DNA of 64,000 bases from Sutterella seckii (GTDB taxonomy: Bacteria > Pseudomonadota > Gammaproteobacteria > Burkholderiales > Burkholderiaceae_F). The translations under genes were made by a program, and so were the position numbers. Below the pieces are notes generated by a model. The model saw only the letters and a program-made list of their open reading frames with translations, ran no database searches and had not been told where the DNA came from. Of the stretch, positions 1 through 9,285 are shown piece after piece. The stretch is taken from NCBI RefSeq assembly GCF_009183815.1, contig NZ_WEHX01000004.1:1-64000 (forward strand). The letters run 5' to 3'. How positions within the stretch are numbered: the stretch's first letter is position 1; every line of letters begins with the position of its first letter.

Positions 1-125
1 TAACCAGCCTATATAACGAAATAGAGAATTCAGGTCAAAAAAAGTGGGGTGCAGGGCAACCCACGATTTTTAGGGCCTTGAAACTCCCAAAGTCAGGTTT
101 TTCTTTGCGTCAGCTGAAAGCGAAA

Positions 126-773
126 TCAGCTTCCGGCAATAAACGTGCGGATGCCTGATCCGACGAACTGCACGCCGATGCAGATGAGAAGGAATCCCAT
201 GAGCTTGCCGAGCACCAGCGTGCCCGAAGGTCCGAGTCGGTTGGAGATGACGTCCGAATAGCGCATGACGAACCATGACGTAGCAGTCGCGCAGATGATC
301 GCGAGCGCAGTCCAGGCAAATGCAATCGTCATGTCGATGTAGTCGGAAAGTTCAGCGATTTCCGTTGAAAAGCCGATGACGACGGCGATCGTACCCGGAC
401 CGGCAATGCCCGGCATGGCAATCGGGAAGAATGCATAGTCTTCCCTATCGCGGCGCACAATCGGCGCTTTGTTCGGGGTGTTGCCGCCGAAAAGCATCTG
501 GTAGCCGATGGCAGCGACGACAAGTCCGCCCGCGATACGCATGGCGCCGTATGAAATGCCGAAGAAGGCAAGAAGAACATTGCCGCCGACCAGAGAGACA
601 AGCATGATGGCTGCGGCATAGATGAATGCCCATTTGGCCTGCTGGCGCTTTCTCTCTTCACTCATCCCCTGGGTGAGGCTGATGAAGAGCGGGATTTTGG
701 AGGGCGGGTTGGTAATCGTAATGAGCGAGATCAGACCGCCCAAAAAATATTGGAAATGTATGGCTTCGAACAT
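126..773 (-). CDS. MarC-family integral membrane protein (UPF0056)
   Basis: This 215-residue protein has about six hydrophobic segments and the usual MarC family length. It opens with FEAIHFQYFLGGLISLITITNP and keeps the family pattern of a polar loop (residues about 95-110, NTPNKAPIVRRDRED) followed by FFPIAMPGIAGPGTIAV. MarC proteins lie in the inner membrane. Their transport role is unsettled, and the old link to multiple antibiotic resistance in E. coli was withdrawn, so no substrate is proposed. The ATG at 771-773 matches the family N-terminus. The gene stands alone, facing away from the efflux operon to its right. The 125 bp beyond its stop hold no terminator that I can support. Confidence 0.9.
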   Translation of the reverse strand: MFEAIHFQYFLGGLISLITITNPPSKIPLFISLTQGMSEERKRQQAKWAFIYAAAIMLVSLVGGNVLLAFFGISYGAMRIAGGLVVAAIGYQMLFGGNTPNKAPIVRRDREDYAFFPIAMPGIAGPGTIAVVIGFSTEIAELSDYIDMTIAFAWTALAIICATATSWFVMRYSDVISNRLGPSGTLVLGKLMGFLLICIGVQFVGSGIRTFIAGS

Positions 774-927
774 GATTCCGGGCCGCTATTCAGGGGAATT
801 ACGGCGCCGCCTCAATGCAAGGCACAAAAAATGTAAGCAGAGCTTTCAAATTAAGCAATTCTACCTGCAAGCTCATCCGTCAGTCTGAGTAAAGGTTCTG
901 CAGATGCCAATTTTTGCCTCAGTCTTG

Positions 928-970
928 TGCTATAAACTGAACCCTCGTTCACTCCTGAACAAATGTTCAG
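928..970 (+). promoter_or_regulatory. Efflux operon promoter with four operator-like half-sites
   Basis: An extended -10 element (TG at 928-929, TATAAA at 931-936) lies 83 bp before the adaptor gene. It is overlapped by four half-sites alternating in orientation with exact 9-bp spacing: TGAAC 938-942, GTTCA 947-951, TGAAC 956-960, GTTCA 965-969. The last pair extends to CTGAACAAATGTTCAG (955-970), a palindrome with 7-bp arms. The array covers the expected start site, as a repressor operator would. The likely ligand is the TetR protein encoded at the end of the same operon; this is inference from position and symmetry. Confidence 0.7.
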
Positions 971-1018
971 AGTGATCCCGAATTTTTATATTGAAATGTC
1001 AATCAGGTTGGATTGAGA

Positions 1019-2215
1019 ATGTTGTTTACACGAAAAGCGATACATGTCGCCGTTGGCGCAGCCCTTGGAGCGGCTCTCCTGCTGACAAATTTCCATCATG
1101 AAGGCCTGATCAGTCAGGCTCAGGCCGCTCAGGGGCAGTCTCGGCCGCCTTCTGAAGTGGTGGTGGTCACAGTGAAGCCTCAGGCAGTGCGCATTGATAC
1201 GGTTCTGACGGGCCGCACCAGTGCGTATAACGTTTCCGAGGTGCGTCCGCAGGTAAACGGCATTCTCCAGAAACGTCTCTTTAAGGAAGGTCAGGAAGTT
1301 AAAGAGGGCGAACAGCTCTACCAGATTGATCCTGCCATTTATGACGCGCAGCTGAAGACTGCCGAAGCAACGCTCGCTCAGGCGCGCGCGACCCTCGTAC
1401 AGGCGCAGGCTGATGCCAAACGCTCCCGCGAGCTCGTGAAGATCAATGCTGTTTCCAAGCAGTCTGACGATGCTGCGCAGGCTCAGCTCAAGTCGGCCCA
1501 GGCGGCAGTGAAGTCGGGCGAAGCTGCGGTTCTTACGGCAAAGATCAATCTCGACTACACCAAGGTTCGTTCTCCGATTTCCGGCCGCGTTTCGCGTTCT
1601 GAATATACGGAAGGCGCCCTTCTCACGGCTTATCAAAGCCAGGCGCTGACAACCGTGCAGCAGCTTGATCCCATCTATGTCGATGTGACGCAGACGGCCG
1701 AGGATCTCCTTCGCATTCAGCGGGAAATTGCCGCGGGCGAACTGAAGACGGACGCCGATGGTGCGGCTCCCATGTCGCTCATTCTTTCCGACGGATCAAC
1801 CTATTCGGAAACCGGAAAGCTCACCTTTACCGACGCGATTGTTGATGAAGGCACGGGCACCGTGAAGCTCCGCGCGGTGTTCCCCAATCCGCAGCGTCAG
1901 CTGCTGCCGGGCATGTTCGTGCGTGCGAACCTTTCGGAAGGCATTCGTCCTCAGGGCATTCTCGTGCACATGCAGTCGGTCATGCGTGATCTGAAGGGCA
2001 ATGCTTATGTCTATGTTGTCGGCACAGACAACAAAGTCGAGCAGCGCTCGATTACGGTTGGTCAAACGATGGGTACATACTGGCTCGTTACTTCGGGTCT
2101 GAAGGAAGGCGAACGCGTGATGTTCGAGGGCTTCCAGCGTACTGCTCCGGGCGCAACGGTTGCTCCGAAGGAGTTCGATCCCAAGATGGCGCCGGAAGGC
2201 AAGCCGCTTTTCTAA
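1019..2215 (+). CDS. acrA: RND efflux periplasmic adaptor (AcrA/MexA type)
   Basis: Membrane-fusion protein that bridges the inner-membrane pump and the outer-membrane channel. The mature protein shows the family order: a lipoyl-like half (VRPQVNGILQKRLFKEGQEVKEGEQLYQIDP), an alpha-hairpin rich in Ala and Gln (about residues 110-180), the second lipoyl half (TKVRSPISGRVSRSEYTEGALLTA) and a beta-barrel and membrane-proximal region. The N-terminus is a signal sequence ending near AQAAQ with no lipobox cysteine, so it is probably not lipidated, unlike E. coli AcrA. I chose ATG 1019; an in-frame TTG at 1013 would add two residues. The pump gene follows after 17 bp. Confidence 0.93.
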   Translation: MLFTRKAIHVAVGAALGAALLLTNFHHEGLISQAQAAQGQSRPPSEVVVVTVKPQAVRIDTVLTGRTSAYNVSEVRPQVNGILQKRLFKEGQEVKEGEQLYQIDPAIYDAQLKTAEATLAQARATLVQAQADAKRSRELVKINAVSKQSDDAAQAQLKSAQAAVKSGEAAVLTAKINLDYTKVRSPISGRVSRSEYTEGALLTAYQSQALTTVQQLDPIYVDVTQTAEDLLRIQREIAAGELKTDADGAAPMSLILSDGSTYSETGKLTFTDAIVDEGTGTVKLRAVFPNPQRQLLPGMFVRANLSEGIRPQGILVHMQSVMRDLKGNAYVYVVGTDNKVEQRSITVGQTMGTYWLVTSGLKEGERVMFEGFQRTAPGATVAPKEFDPKMAPEGKPLF

Positions 2216-2232
2216 GCTGGAGACGCTGATTC

Positions 2233-5200
2233 ATGTTTTCGCGTTTTTTTATTGATCGCCCGGTCTTCTCTTGGGTGATTGCAATCGTGATCATGCTCGC
2301 GGGTCTGCTCTCCATCGAGACGCTGCCGGTGAGTCAGTATCCGCAGATTGCGCCTCCGCAGGTAAGCATCACTGCAACCTATCCGGGTGCTTCGGCCGAG
2401 ACGATTGAGAACACCGTTACTCAGATCATTGAGCAGAACCTTACGGGTCTTGACGGCTATCTCTACATGAATTCGACCTCCGACTCAGCGGGCCGCGTGA
2501 GCATCACCGTGACCTTTGAGGCGGGCACTAACCCGGATATGGCGCAGGTGCAGGTGCAGAATAAGATTCAGACTGCTCTTACATCTCTGCCGCAGGTGGT
2601 TCAGCAGCTCGGCGTCGAAATTCAAAAGACGTCGGCCAACTTCCTGATGGTTGTTGGCTTCATGAGCAAGGATCCGTCCATGACGTCGGGCGACCTTGGC
2701 GACTTCCTTGAGTCAAGCATCAAGGAGCCGCTGTCGCGCGTGAGCGGCGTGGGCGAAGTGCAGGTTTTCGGCTCGTCTTATGCAATGCGCGTCTGGCTTG
2801 ATCCGGACAAGCTCGTCAAGTACAAGCTCAATCCTTCGGACATCACGGCTGCGATCTCTGCGCAGAATGCTCAGGTTTCCACGGGCAGTCTGGCGGGGCA
2901 GCCTACTGACGGCAAGCAGGAATTCACGGCGACGATTTCTTCGTCGAGCCTGCTGCAGACGCCGGAGCAGTTCCGCAATATTCTGCTGAAGGTGACTGAC
3001 GAGGGCGCCAACGTGTATTTGCGTGACGTCGCGGAAGTGTCGCTCGGTCAGCAGTCCTACACGGCCTTCGGCACGTATCAGGGCTACCCCAGTTCGGGCA
3101 TTGCCGTGAAGCTTGCTTCCGGTTCAAATGCGCTTGAGACTCAGGCTGCGGTGATGGAGCGCGTTGAAGAGCTCAAGCACCTGCTGCCGGCGGGCGTCGA
3201 GGCTGTGGTTCCGTTCGATACCACGCCTTTCGTGCGCGCTGCGCTTCATGAAGTTGTGAAGACGCTCGTCGAGGCCATCATCCTCGTCGTTTTCGTGATG
3301 TTCCTCTTTCTGCAGAACTGGCGCGCCACGATCATTCCGACGATTGCGGTGCCGGTGGTGCTTCTGGGCACTTTCGGCATGCTCTCCATTACGGGCTTCT
3401 CCATCAACATGCTCACCATGTTCGCCATGGTGCTTGCGATTGGTCTTCTGGTGGACGATGCCATTGTGGTGGTGGAGAACGTTGAACGCGTGATGCGCGA
3501 GGACGGTTCGAGCCCCTATGACGCGACGGTGAAGTCCATGGGACAGATTACCGGTGCTCTGGTGGGCATTGCCATGGTGCTTTCGGCCGTGTTTGTGCCG
3601 ATGGCCTTCTTCGGCGGTTCGACCGGCGTGATTTACCGCCAGTTCTCGATCACCATTGTTTCTGCAATGGCGCTTTCGGTTGTCATCGCGCTGACGCTGA
3701 CGCCTTCGCTCTGCGCGAAGATTCTCAAGCCGGTGGATCATGAGCATCACATGGGCAAGGGAGGCTTCTTCGGCTGGTTCAATCGCGGCTTTGAGGCTCT
3801 GACGATTGCTGTTCGCGACTCCGTGGCGGGCTTCATTCATCATCCGCTGCTGCTTGTCGTCAGCTACGTCGCTGTGGTCGCCGCTATGGTGATCGGCTTC
3901 ATCAAGCTTCCGACCGGGTTCATGCCGGCTGAAGACCAGGGCGTGGCGCTCCTCACGATGCAGCTTCCGCAGGGGGCTACGATGGAGCGTACGGACCGTG
4001 AACTTCGCCGCGTGGAAGGGTTCCTGCAGAAGACGGAACAGGAGACGCTCGACAGCTTCTTTGCCGTGCGCGGCTTCTCCTTTGCGGGTTCCGGCCAGAA
4101 CATGGCGTTGGGCTTCCTGAAGCTCAAGGACTGGGCTGAACGCCCGAATGCCTCCCAGAGCGTGGAGGCCATTCAGGGCCGCGCCATGGGCGCCTTCATG
4201 ATGTCGCCTGAATTCAAGAATGCAAGCACGTTCGTCTTCCCGCTCCCGGCTGTGCCGGAACTCGGCGTTGCGGATGGCTTCGACTTCTTCATTCAGGATC
4301 AGAAGGGCCAGGGACACCAGAAGCTGATGGAAGTGAGGAACAAGTTCCTTGCCGCGGCGCATCAGGATCCCCGGCTGACGATGGTTCGCCACAACGGCAT
4401 GGATGACACGGCGCAGATGAAGCTGAATCTCGACTACGAGAAGCTTTCCGCACTCGGTCTTGATATTTCGGCCGTGAACTCCACCATTTCTACGGCTCTT
4501 GCCGGTTCCTACGTCAACGACTTCCTGGATCGCGGCCGCGTGAAGCAGGTCTGGGTTCAGGGCAATCAGGCTGCCCGCATGCACCCTGATGATCTGAAGC
4601 GCTGGCATGTGCGCAACGATAAGGGCGAAATGGTTCCGTTCTCGGCATTCATGACGATGTCCTGGGATTACGGCAGCCCGAACCTCGAGCGCTTCAATGG
4701 ACTTTCTTCCATCAACATTCAGGGCAGCCCCGCCAAGGGCGTTTCCTCTGGCGATGCGATGAAGGCCGTTGAGGAAATCGCGCAGAAGACCTTCCCGGAG
4801 GGATACACGATTTCGTGGAACGGCGTTTCGTATCAGGAACGTCAGGCGGGTTCGCAGGAAGCGGCGCTTTATGCCATTTCGCTTCTCGTGGTGTTCCTCT
4901 GCCTTGCTGCGTTGTATGAAAGCTGGTCCGTGCCGATCGCGGTCCTCCTCGTCATTCCCTGCGGCATCGTGGGCGCTCTGGGTCTCACGTGGATCCTCGA
5001 CATGAACAATGACGTCTACTTCAAGGTGGGCATGCTGACGACGATGGGACTGGTGAGTAAAAACGCCATTTTGATCGTCGAGTTCGCGAAGGATCTGCTC
5101 GAGCAAGGCGAGGATGTTGTGCATTCGGCTCTGCATGCAGTTGAGCTCCGTCTGCGTCCGATTCTGATGACGTCGCTCGCTTTCGGTCTTGGCGTGCTGC

Positions 5201-5403
5201 CGCTTACGGTTGCGCACGGCGCCGGTTCAGGCGCTCAGAACGCCATTGGCGTGGGCGTGCTTGGGGGCATGATTACGGGTACGGTGCTTTGCGTGGCATT
5301 CGTTCCGGCCTTCTTTGTCTTCATCAGCCGCATTTCGCACAGGATTTCCGGCAAGCCCGGGAAGCCTGCTGCAAAGGCAGCAGCTGAAACCGCCGCAGTC
5401 TGA
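2233..5403 (+). CDS. acrB: RND multidrug efflux pump inner-membrane subunit (AcrB/MexB type)
   Basis: This 1056-residue proton-driven drug exporter closely matches AcrB along its length. It starts FFIDRPVFSWVIAIVIMLAG, and transmembrane helix 4 carries the proton-relay pair D408-D409 (GLLVDDAIVVVENVERV). K943 in helix 10 (GLVSKNAILIVEF) matches AcrB K940. The two halves each carry large periplasmic porter loops, as in all hydrophobe/amphiphile exporters. It sits between its adaptor and outer-membrane channel genes and should form a tripartite pump. Substrates cannot be read from sequence. GGAGA precedes the ATG. Confidence 0.96.
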   Translation: MFSRFFIDRPVFSWVIAIVIMLAGLLSIETLPVSQYPQIAPPQVSITATYPGASAETIENTVTQIIEQNLTGLDGYLYMNSTSDSAGRVSITVTFEAGTNPDMAQVQVQNKIQTALTSLPQVVQQLGVEIQKTSANFLMVVGFMSKDPSMTSGDLGDFLESSIKEPLSRVSGVGEVQVFGSSYAMRVWLDPDKLVKYKLNPSDITAAISAQNAQVSTGSLAGQPTDGKQEFTATISSSSLLQTPEQFRNILLKVTDEGANVYLRDVAEVSLGQQSYTAFGTYQGYPSSGIAVKLASGSNALETQAAVMERVEELKHLLPAGVEAVVPFDTTPFVRAALHEVVKTLVEAIILVVFVMFLFLQNWRATIIPTIAVPVVLLGTFGMLSITGFSINMLTMFAMVLAIGLLVDDAIVVVENVERVMREDGSSPYDATVKSMGQITGALVGIAMVLSAVFVPMAFFGGSTGVIYRQFSITIVSAMALSVVIALTLTPSLCAKILKPVDHEHHMGKGGFFGWFNRGFEALTIAVRDSVAGFIHHPLLLVVSYVAVVAAMVIGFIKLPTGFMPAEDQGVALLTMQLPQGATMERTDRELRRVEGFLQKTEQETLDSFFAVRGFSFAGSGQNMALGFLKLKDWAERPNASQSVEAIQGRAMGAFMMSPEFKNASTFVFPLPAVPELGVADGFDFFIQDQKGQGHQKLMEVRNKFLAAAHQDPRLTMVRHNGMDDTAQMKLNLDYEKLSALGLDISAVNSTISTALAGSYVNDFLDRGRVKQVWVQGNQAARMHPDDLKRWHVRNDKGEMVPFSAFMTMSWDYGSPNLERFNGLSSINIQGSPAKGVSSGDAMKAVEEIAQKTFPEGYTISWNGVSYQERQAGSQEAALYAISLLVVFLCLAALYESWSVPIAVLLVIPCGIVGALGLTWILDMNNDVYFKVGMLTTMGLVSKNAILIVEFAKDLLEQGEDVVHSALHAVELRLRPILMTSLAFGLGVLPLTVAHGAGSGAQNAIGVGVLGGMITGTVLCVAFVPAFFVFISRISHRISGKPGKPAAKAAAETAAV

Positions 5404-5417
5404 CAAGGCCTTCGTTA

Positions 5418-5457
5418 GAGGCGTTTTCTCCAAGATTATCGAGGGAGAAGACGCCTC
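5418..5457 (+). other. Intercistronic hairpin between pump and channel genes
   Basis: Arms GAGGCGTTTTCTCC (5418-5431) and GGGAGAAGACGCCTC (5443-5457) form a long, nearly perfect stem. No T-run follows, so it does not look like a full terminator. Such hairpins between RND genes can stabilise the upstream message or set subunit ratios; this role is inferred. Confidence 0.5.
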
Positions 5458-5513
5458 AGAAGACCGAACTCATTTTCAATGATGGAATCTGTCCTTCAGG
5501 ACAGCAGCAAAAT

Positions 5514-6947
5514 ATGAAAAAAATTCTGCCGATTCTTCCGCTGGCGGCTGCCATGATTCTCTCGGGTTGCGTCAATCTGGCTCCCGACTATGAACGTCCG
5601 GCTGCTCCTGTCGCTGACCAATGGCCGATGGGCGAGTCTTACAAAACGAGTGAAATGAAGCGCGAGTCGCTCCCTGAGTGGCAGGACTTCATTCGCGACG
5701 AACGCCTGCACAAGGTGATTGAGCTCGCACTCGCGAATAACCGCGATCTGAGAATAAGCGCGCTCAATGTTGAAAAGGCTCGCGCGCTTTACGGCGTGCA
5801 GCGGGCTGAACTTTTCCCGACGGTTGCGGCGCGTGCATCCAACACGGCGTCTGATGTGCGCGGGGGCATGTCTACGACCCACTCGTACACTGCACAGCTT
5901 GCAATGGCGAGCTATGAGCTTGATTTCTTCGGGCGCGTGCGCAATCTCACCGAACAGGCGCTGCAGAGCTACCTGCAGAGCGAGGATGCGCAGCGTACCG
6001 CTCAGGGTTCGCTCATCGCTGAGGTCGCCATGGCGTGGCTTACGCTTTCGGCCGATCGCGCTCAGCTGACGCTCCAGGAGGAGACGCTTAAGAGTCAGGA
6101 AGAAAGCTTCCGTCTCGTCGAAGAGAGCTATAAGTACGGTGCGGCAAGTCAGCTTGACTATGAGCAGGCGCGCACCACTGTGGCTGCCGCCCGCGCGCAG
6201 ATTGCTTCGTACGTCCGAGCGGTTGCGCAGGCCCGCAATGCTCTGGAGCTTCTCGTTGGCGCCAAGGTCGACGAGGCGCTCCTGCCGGAAACATTGGTTC
6301 TCGACAGCACTTTGCCTGCTTCCATGCCTGAAGGCGTGCCGAGCGAAGTGCTGCTCAACCGCCCCGATATCATGAGCGCCGAGCGCGGCATGATTTCTGC
6401 CAATGCCAATATCGGCGTGGCCCGGGCTGCCTTCTTCCCGAGCATTTCGCTCACTGCTGCTACGGGTTCCACCGGCGGCGCGATGCATTTGAGCGACCTT
6501 TTTGCCAAGGGCACGGGCATCTGGAATTTCGCTCCGAGCATTTCTCTTCCGATCTTCACGGGCGGCGCCAACCTCGCTAATCTGCGTGCTGCGGAAGCGT
6601 CGCAGCAGATTGCCGCGGCAACCTATGAAAAGTCGATTCAAACGGCTTTCCGCGAAGTCGCTGATGCACTCGCTACGGAAGGCACGGTTGAGCGCGAGCT
6701 TGCGGCCCGCCGCGACTACGCAGAAGCTGCCGGGCGCGCCTATGAGCTCTCCAACTCCCGCTACAAGCACGGAGCGGCTGCCTACACGGAAGTGCTGGAT
6801 GCGCAGCGCGCCAAGGTGTCGGCTGATCAGCAGCTGATTGCGGCGGAACTCGCCCGGGCCTCCAGCATGGTGACGCTTTACAAGGTCCTCGGCGGCGGCA
6901 CTCGGATCGCTCAGCCGAAAGCGGTTGACGGCAAGGTGTCCGAGTGA
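5514..6947 (+). CDS. RND outer-membrane channel lipoprotein (OprM/NodT family)
   Basis: This TolC-like outer-membrane factor has 477 residues. The signal peptide ends in the lipobox LSGC (acylated Cys19), followed by APDYERPAAPVADQW, typical of the NodT subgroup. Two repeated outer-efflux domains follow, with long amphipathic helices and the motifs SYELDFFGRVRNL and LLNRPDIMSAERGM. The last base pairs overlap the repressor start (GTGA), so the two are translationally coupled. It completes the tripartite pump with the two genes upstream. Confidence 0.93.
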   Translation: MKKILPILPLAAAMILSGCVNLAPDYERPAAPVADQWPMGESYKTSEMKRESLPEWQDFIRDERLHKVIELALANNRDLRISALNVEKARALYGVQRAELFPTVAARASNTASDVRGGMSTTHSYTAQLAMASYELDFFGRVRNLTEQALQSYLQSEDAQRTAQGSLIAEVAMAWLTLSADRAQLTLQEETLKSQEESFRLVEESYKYGAASQLDYEQARTTVAAARAQIASYVRAVAQARNALELLVGAKVDEALLPETLVLDSTLPASMPEGVPSEVLLNRPDIMSAERGMISANANIGVARAAFFPSISLTAATGSTGGAMHLSDLFAKGTGIWNFAPSISLPIFTGGANLANLRAAEASQQIAAATYEKSIQTAFREVADALATEGTVERELAARRDYAEAAGRAYELSNSRYKHGAAAYTEVLDAQRAKVSADQQLIAAELARASSMVTLYKVLGGGTRIAQPKAVDGKVSE

Positions 6948-7600
6948 GAGCGGCAAAAGAATCATCTGATGCGGTCCAGCAGCATTGCGAGGAAATCGTT
7001 GATGCTGCCGAGCGCTGCGTCTTCGCGGCGGGACTCCATCAGCTGAAGCTTCGAGATATTGCCCGCGAGAGCGGGAATAGCCTGGGAAATATCTACAATT
7101 ACTTCAAGAATAAAGAAGAAATTGTGGAAGTGCTTGTTGAACGCCAGACGTCTCGCTTCCTTTCGACCGTCACCCGATCGACGGAGGAGATTCCCGACGA
7201 AACGCATGAAGAGCGCGTGCTGAGGCAGATTTCTGTGCTTGTGGATGCCTACATGGATCCAGAGTCGATGAGACTCTCGATCTTCATTGCGAGTGAAGCA
7301 CTGGTGAACCCCCGGGTGCTCGATATCTGCGTTGCGGCCAATCGCCGTGTTTGCGAACACGTGATTGATGTCATTCGCCATGATCCGAACTGCCATATTG
7401 ACGTAACGGACGAGGAAATGGAGGTCCGGATCGTCTCGGTACGCTCCTACCTTGAGGGGCTGAGAGGCTCGCTTCTTTTCAACCCCACAATGAACCGCAA
7501 GCTTATGCGGGACCGCGCCATTGAGCGTCTGCGCGTTCTCTGGCGCTGGGATCAGGCTAAGGCTCAGGGCAAGACGTTTGAAGACGTATTTGAGCGCTGA
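6944..7600 (+). CDS. TetR-family transcriptional regulator, probable repressor of the efflux operon
   Basis: This 218-residue protein starts at a GTG overlapping the stop codon of the channel gene. The N-terminal helix-turn-helix (about residues 34-65, LKLRDIARESGNSLGNIYNYFKNKEE) has the TetR/AcrR pattern with the YxYFxNKEE signature. The C-terminal half is the ligand-binding and dimer domain and is not assignable to a subclass by eye. Position at the end of the operon and the alternating TGAAC/GTTCA array at the operon promoter suggest autorepression relieved by a pump substrate. This target is inferred. Confidence 0.9.
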   Translation: MRAAKESSDAVQQHCEEIVDAAERCVFAAGLHQLKLRDIARESGNSLGNIYNYFKNKEEIVEVLVERQTSRFLSTVTRSTEEIPDETHEERVLRQISVLVDAYMDPESMRLSIFIASEALVNPRVLDICVAANRRVCEHVIDVIRHDPNCHIDVTDEEMEVRIVSVRSYLEGLRGSLLFNPTMNRKLMRDRAIERLRVLWRWDQAKAQGKTFEDVFER

Positions 7601-7630
7601 CCCAGGTCGTTAAACGGACGACTAACGTAA

Positions 7631-7668
7631 AAAAATCCCCCGGTCTTCGGCAAGAACGGGGGATTTTT
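7631..7668. terminator. Bidirectional intrinsic terminator
   Basis: AAAAATCCCCCG (7631-7642) and CGGGGGATTTTT (7657-7668) form a 12-bp stem with T-runs on both strands. It lies between the convergent repressor and HtrA genes and serves both. Confidence 0.93.
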
Positions 7669-7689
7669 CAATGCTGGTCCGACAGGAGA

Positions 7690-9123
7690 TTACTTCTTCT
7701 GGTCCTTATCGAAGCGGACCGGGATGAAGATGCGGCCTCCATCGCGCTGTACGAGGAGAAGCACCTTGTCCTCGCGGCAGGCCTTCTGAAGATCTTCAGC
7801 GCTCTTTACCAGCTTGCCGTTGGCGCTCACGATGATGTCGCCAGGAGCGAGGCCGACTGAAGAGGCGAACTTGCCCACCTTGGTGATGAGAAGCCCCGTC
7901 GTGTCGGCCTCACGGCTTTCCTCATCCGTGAGGATGCGGCCTTCAATGCCGAGACGGTGTCCGTTTTCTTTGGCTGCGCCGCCGGCAGACTGATCCGAAT
8001 TGGGATTGGTGCCGATGGTGATGGAGAGCTTTTGCTCCTTCTTGTCGCGGATCACCGTAAGCTCAGCCTTGGTGCCCGGGCGAACAGAAGAAACGAGCAT
8101 CGGAAGAGACACGGAAGACGTAATCTTCCTGCCGTTGAATTCCGTAATGACGTCGCCAGCCTTGAGTCCGGCCTTCTCTGCAGGGCTGCCCTTTTCGACC
8201 TTCGTCACCAGAGCGCCTTCAGGCGCCTTGAGCGCAAAGGAATCGGCCAGTTCCTGGGTTATCTGCTGGATGTAGACGCCAACGTAGCCGCGGGTGACAC
8301 GGCCGTCCTTCACGAGCTGATCCTTGATCTGCATGGCAAGATCGATCGGAATGGCAAAGGAGAGACCCATGAAGCCGCCGGAAGTCGAGAAGATCTGCGA
8401 ATTGATGCCGACCACCTCGCCCGCCATATTGAAGAGCGGGCCGCCCGAATTGCCCGGGTTAACGGCAACGTCGGTCTGAATAAAGGGAACGTACTGATCT
8501 GTAGGCAGATTCCGCGAAAGCGCAGAGACGATGCCGGCGGTCACCGTATTGTCGAGTCCAAAGGGGCTGCCGATGGCTGCCACCCATTCGCCGACCTTAA
8601 GCTTCTGGGAATCGCCGATCTTGAGAACAGGCAGATTCTTGGCGTCAATCTTGACGATGGCGATGTCGGTCTGCTTGTCGGTGCCGAGCACTTTGCCGGT
8701 GAATTCGCGCTTGTCGGTGAGACGAACGACAATGCGGTCCGCCCCTTCAACAACATGCGCATTCGTCATGATGAGGCCGTCATCGGAAATGATGAAGCCC
8801 GACCCGGTGCCGCGCTGCTCGGGAATTTCCTCTTCACCGCCGCCGAAAGGCATGGGGAAGCCGAAGCGGCGGAAGATGTCCGCATGACGTTCATCCATTC
8901 CGGGAATGCCGAAAGGCACAGAAACCGTACGGGCATTCTTAATGACGGAAATGTTGACGACGCCGGGGCCGTTGTCTTCAACCAGCTTGACGAAATTGGG
9001 AAGCTGAGTAACGGACTGGGCAGTCTGCTGCTCGGAGTCTGCCGCGCTGGCAGAAAGCGGGGCGGCAAGGATCAGCGCTGCGCTGAGAGCAGCAACAAGC
9101 GTGGTCTTAGTGAACGACTTCAT
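7690..9123 (-). CDS. htrA: Periplasmic serine protease of the HtrA/DegP family
   Basis: A 477-residue Do-type protease and chaperone for misfolded envelope proteins. The signal peptide ends near SASAA (about residue 28). The trypsin-like domain carries the triad H123 (TNAHVV), D153 (TDIAIVKI) and S226 (NPGNSGGPLFN). Two PDZ domains follow (about 270-365 and 390-470). A glycine-rich segment near 92-107 occupies the place of the LA loop. It lies downstream of a two-component system on the same strand, 162 bp after the kinase stop. Control by that system is plausible but not shown. Confidence 0.94.
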   Translation of the reverse strand: MKSFTKTTLVAALSAALILAAPLSASAADSEQQTAQSVTQLPNFVKLVEDNGPGVVNISVIKNARTVSVPFGIPGMDERHADIFRRFGFPMPFGGGEEEIPEQRGTGSGFIISDDGLIMTNAHVVEGADRIVVRLTDKREFTGKVLGTDKQTDIAIVKIDAKNLPVLKIGDSQKLKVGEWVAAIGSPFGLDNTVTAGIVSALSRNLPTDQYVPFIQTDVAVNPGNSGGPLFNMAGEVVGINSQIFSTSGGFMGLSFAIPIDLAMQIKDQLVKDGRVTRGYVGVYIQQITQELADSFALKAPEGALVTKVEKGSPAEKAGLKAGDVITEFNGRKITSSVSLPMLVSSVRPGTKAELTVIRDKKEQKLSITIGTNPNSDQSAGGAAKENGHRLGIEGRILTDEESREADTTGLLITKVGKFASSVGLAPGDIIVSANGKLVKSAEDLQKACREDKVLLLVQRDGGRIFIPVRFDKDQKK

Positions 9124-9285
9124 GAAAAAGGCTCCTCTTAGCCTGATGCCGGGTGCATCGACCGGTTCTCTATGTTTCTAATAGCAAAAACTCTACCTGA
9201 GGGAGTGAAATCCTTCAGAAACGCTAGAGTAAAGCGTGTTTTGGTCCGGTTAAATTTGTAACAGAAGAGATGAAGAGGATCGCCT

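Noticed and set aside
938-970. LexA (SOS) box, because GAAC-N4-GTTC resembles the Gram-positive Cheo box
   Set aside because: Betaproteobacterial LexA recognises CTGT-N8-ACAG, and the array lies in an operon that encodes its own TetR protein, which is the simpler ligand.
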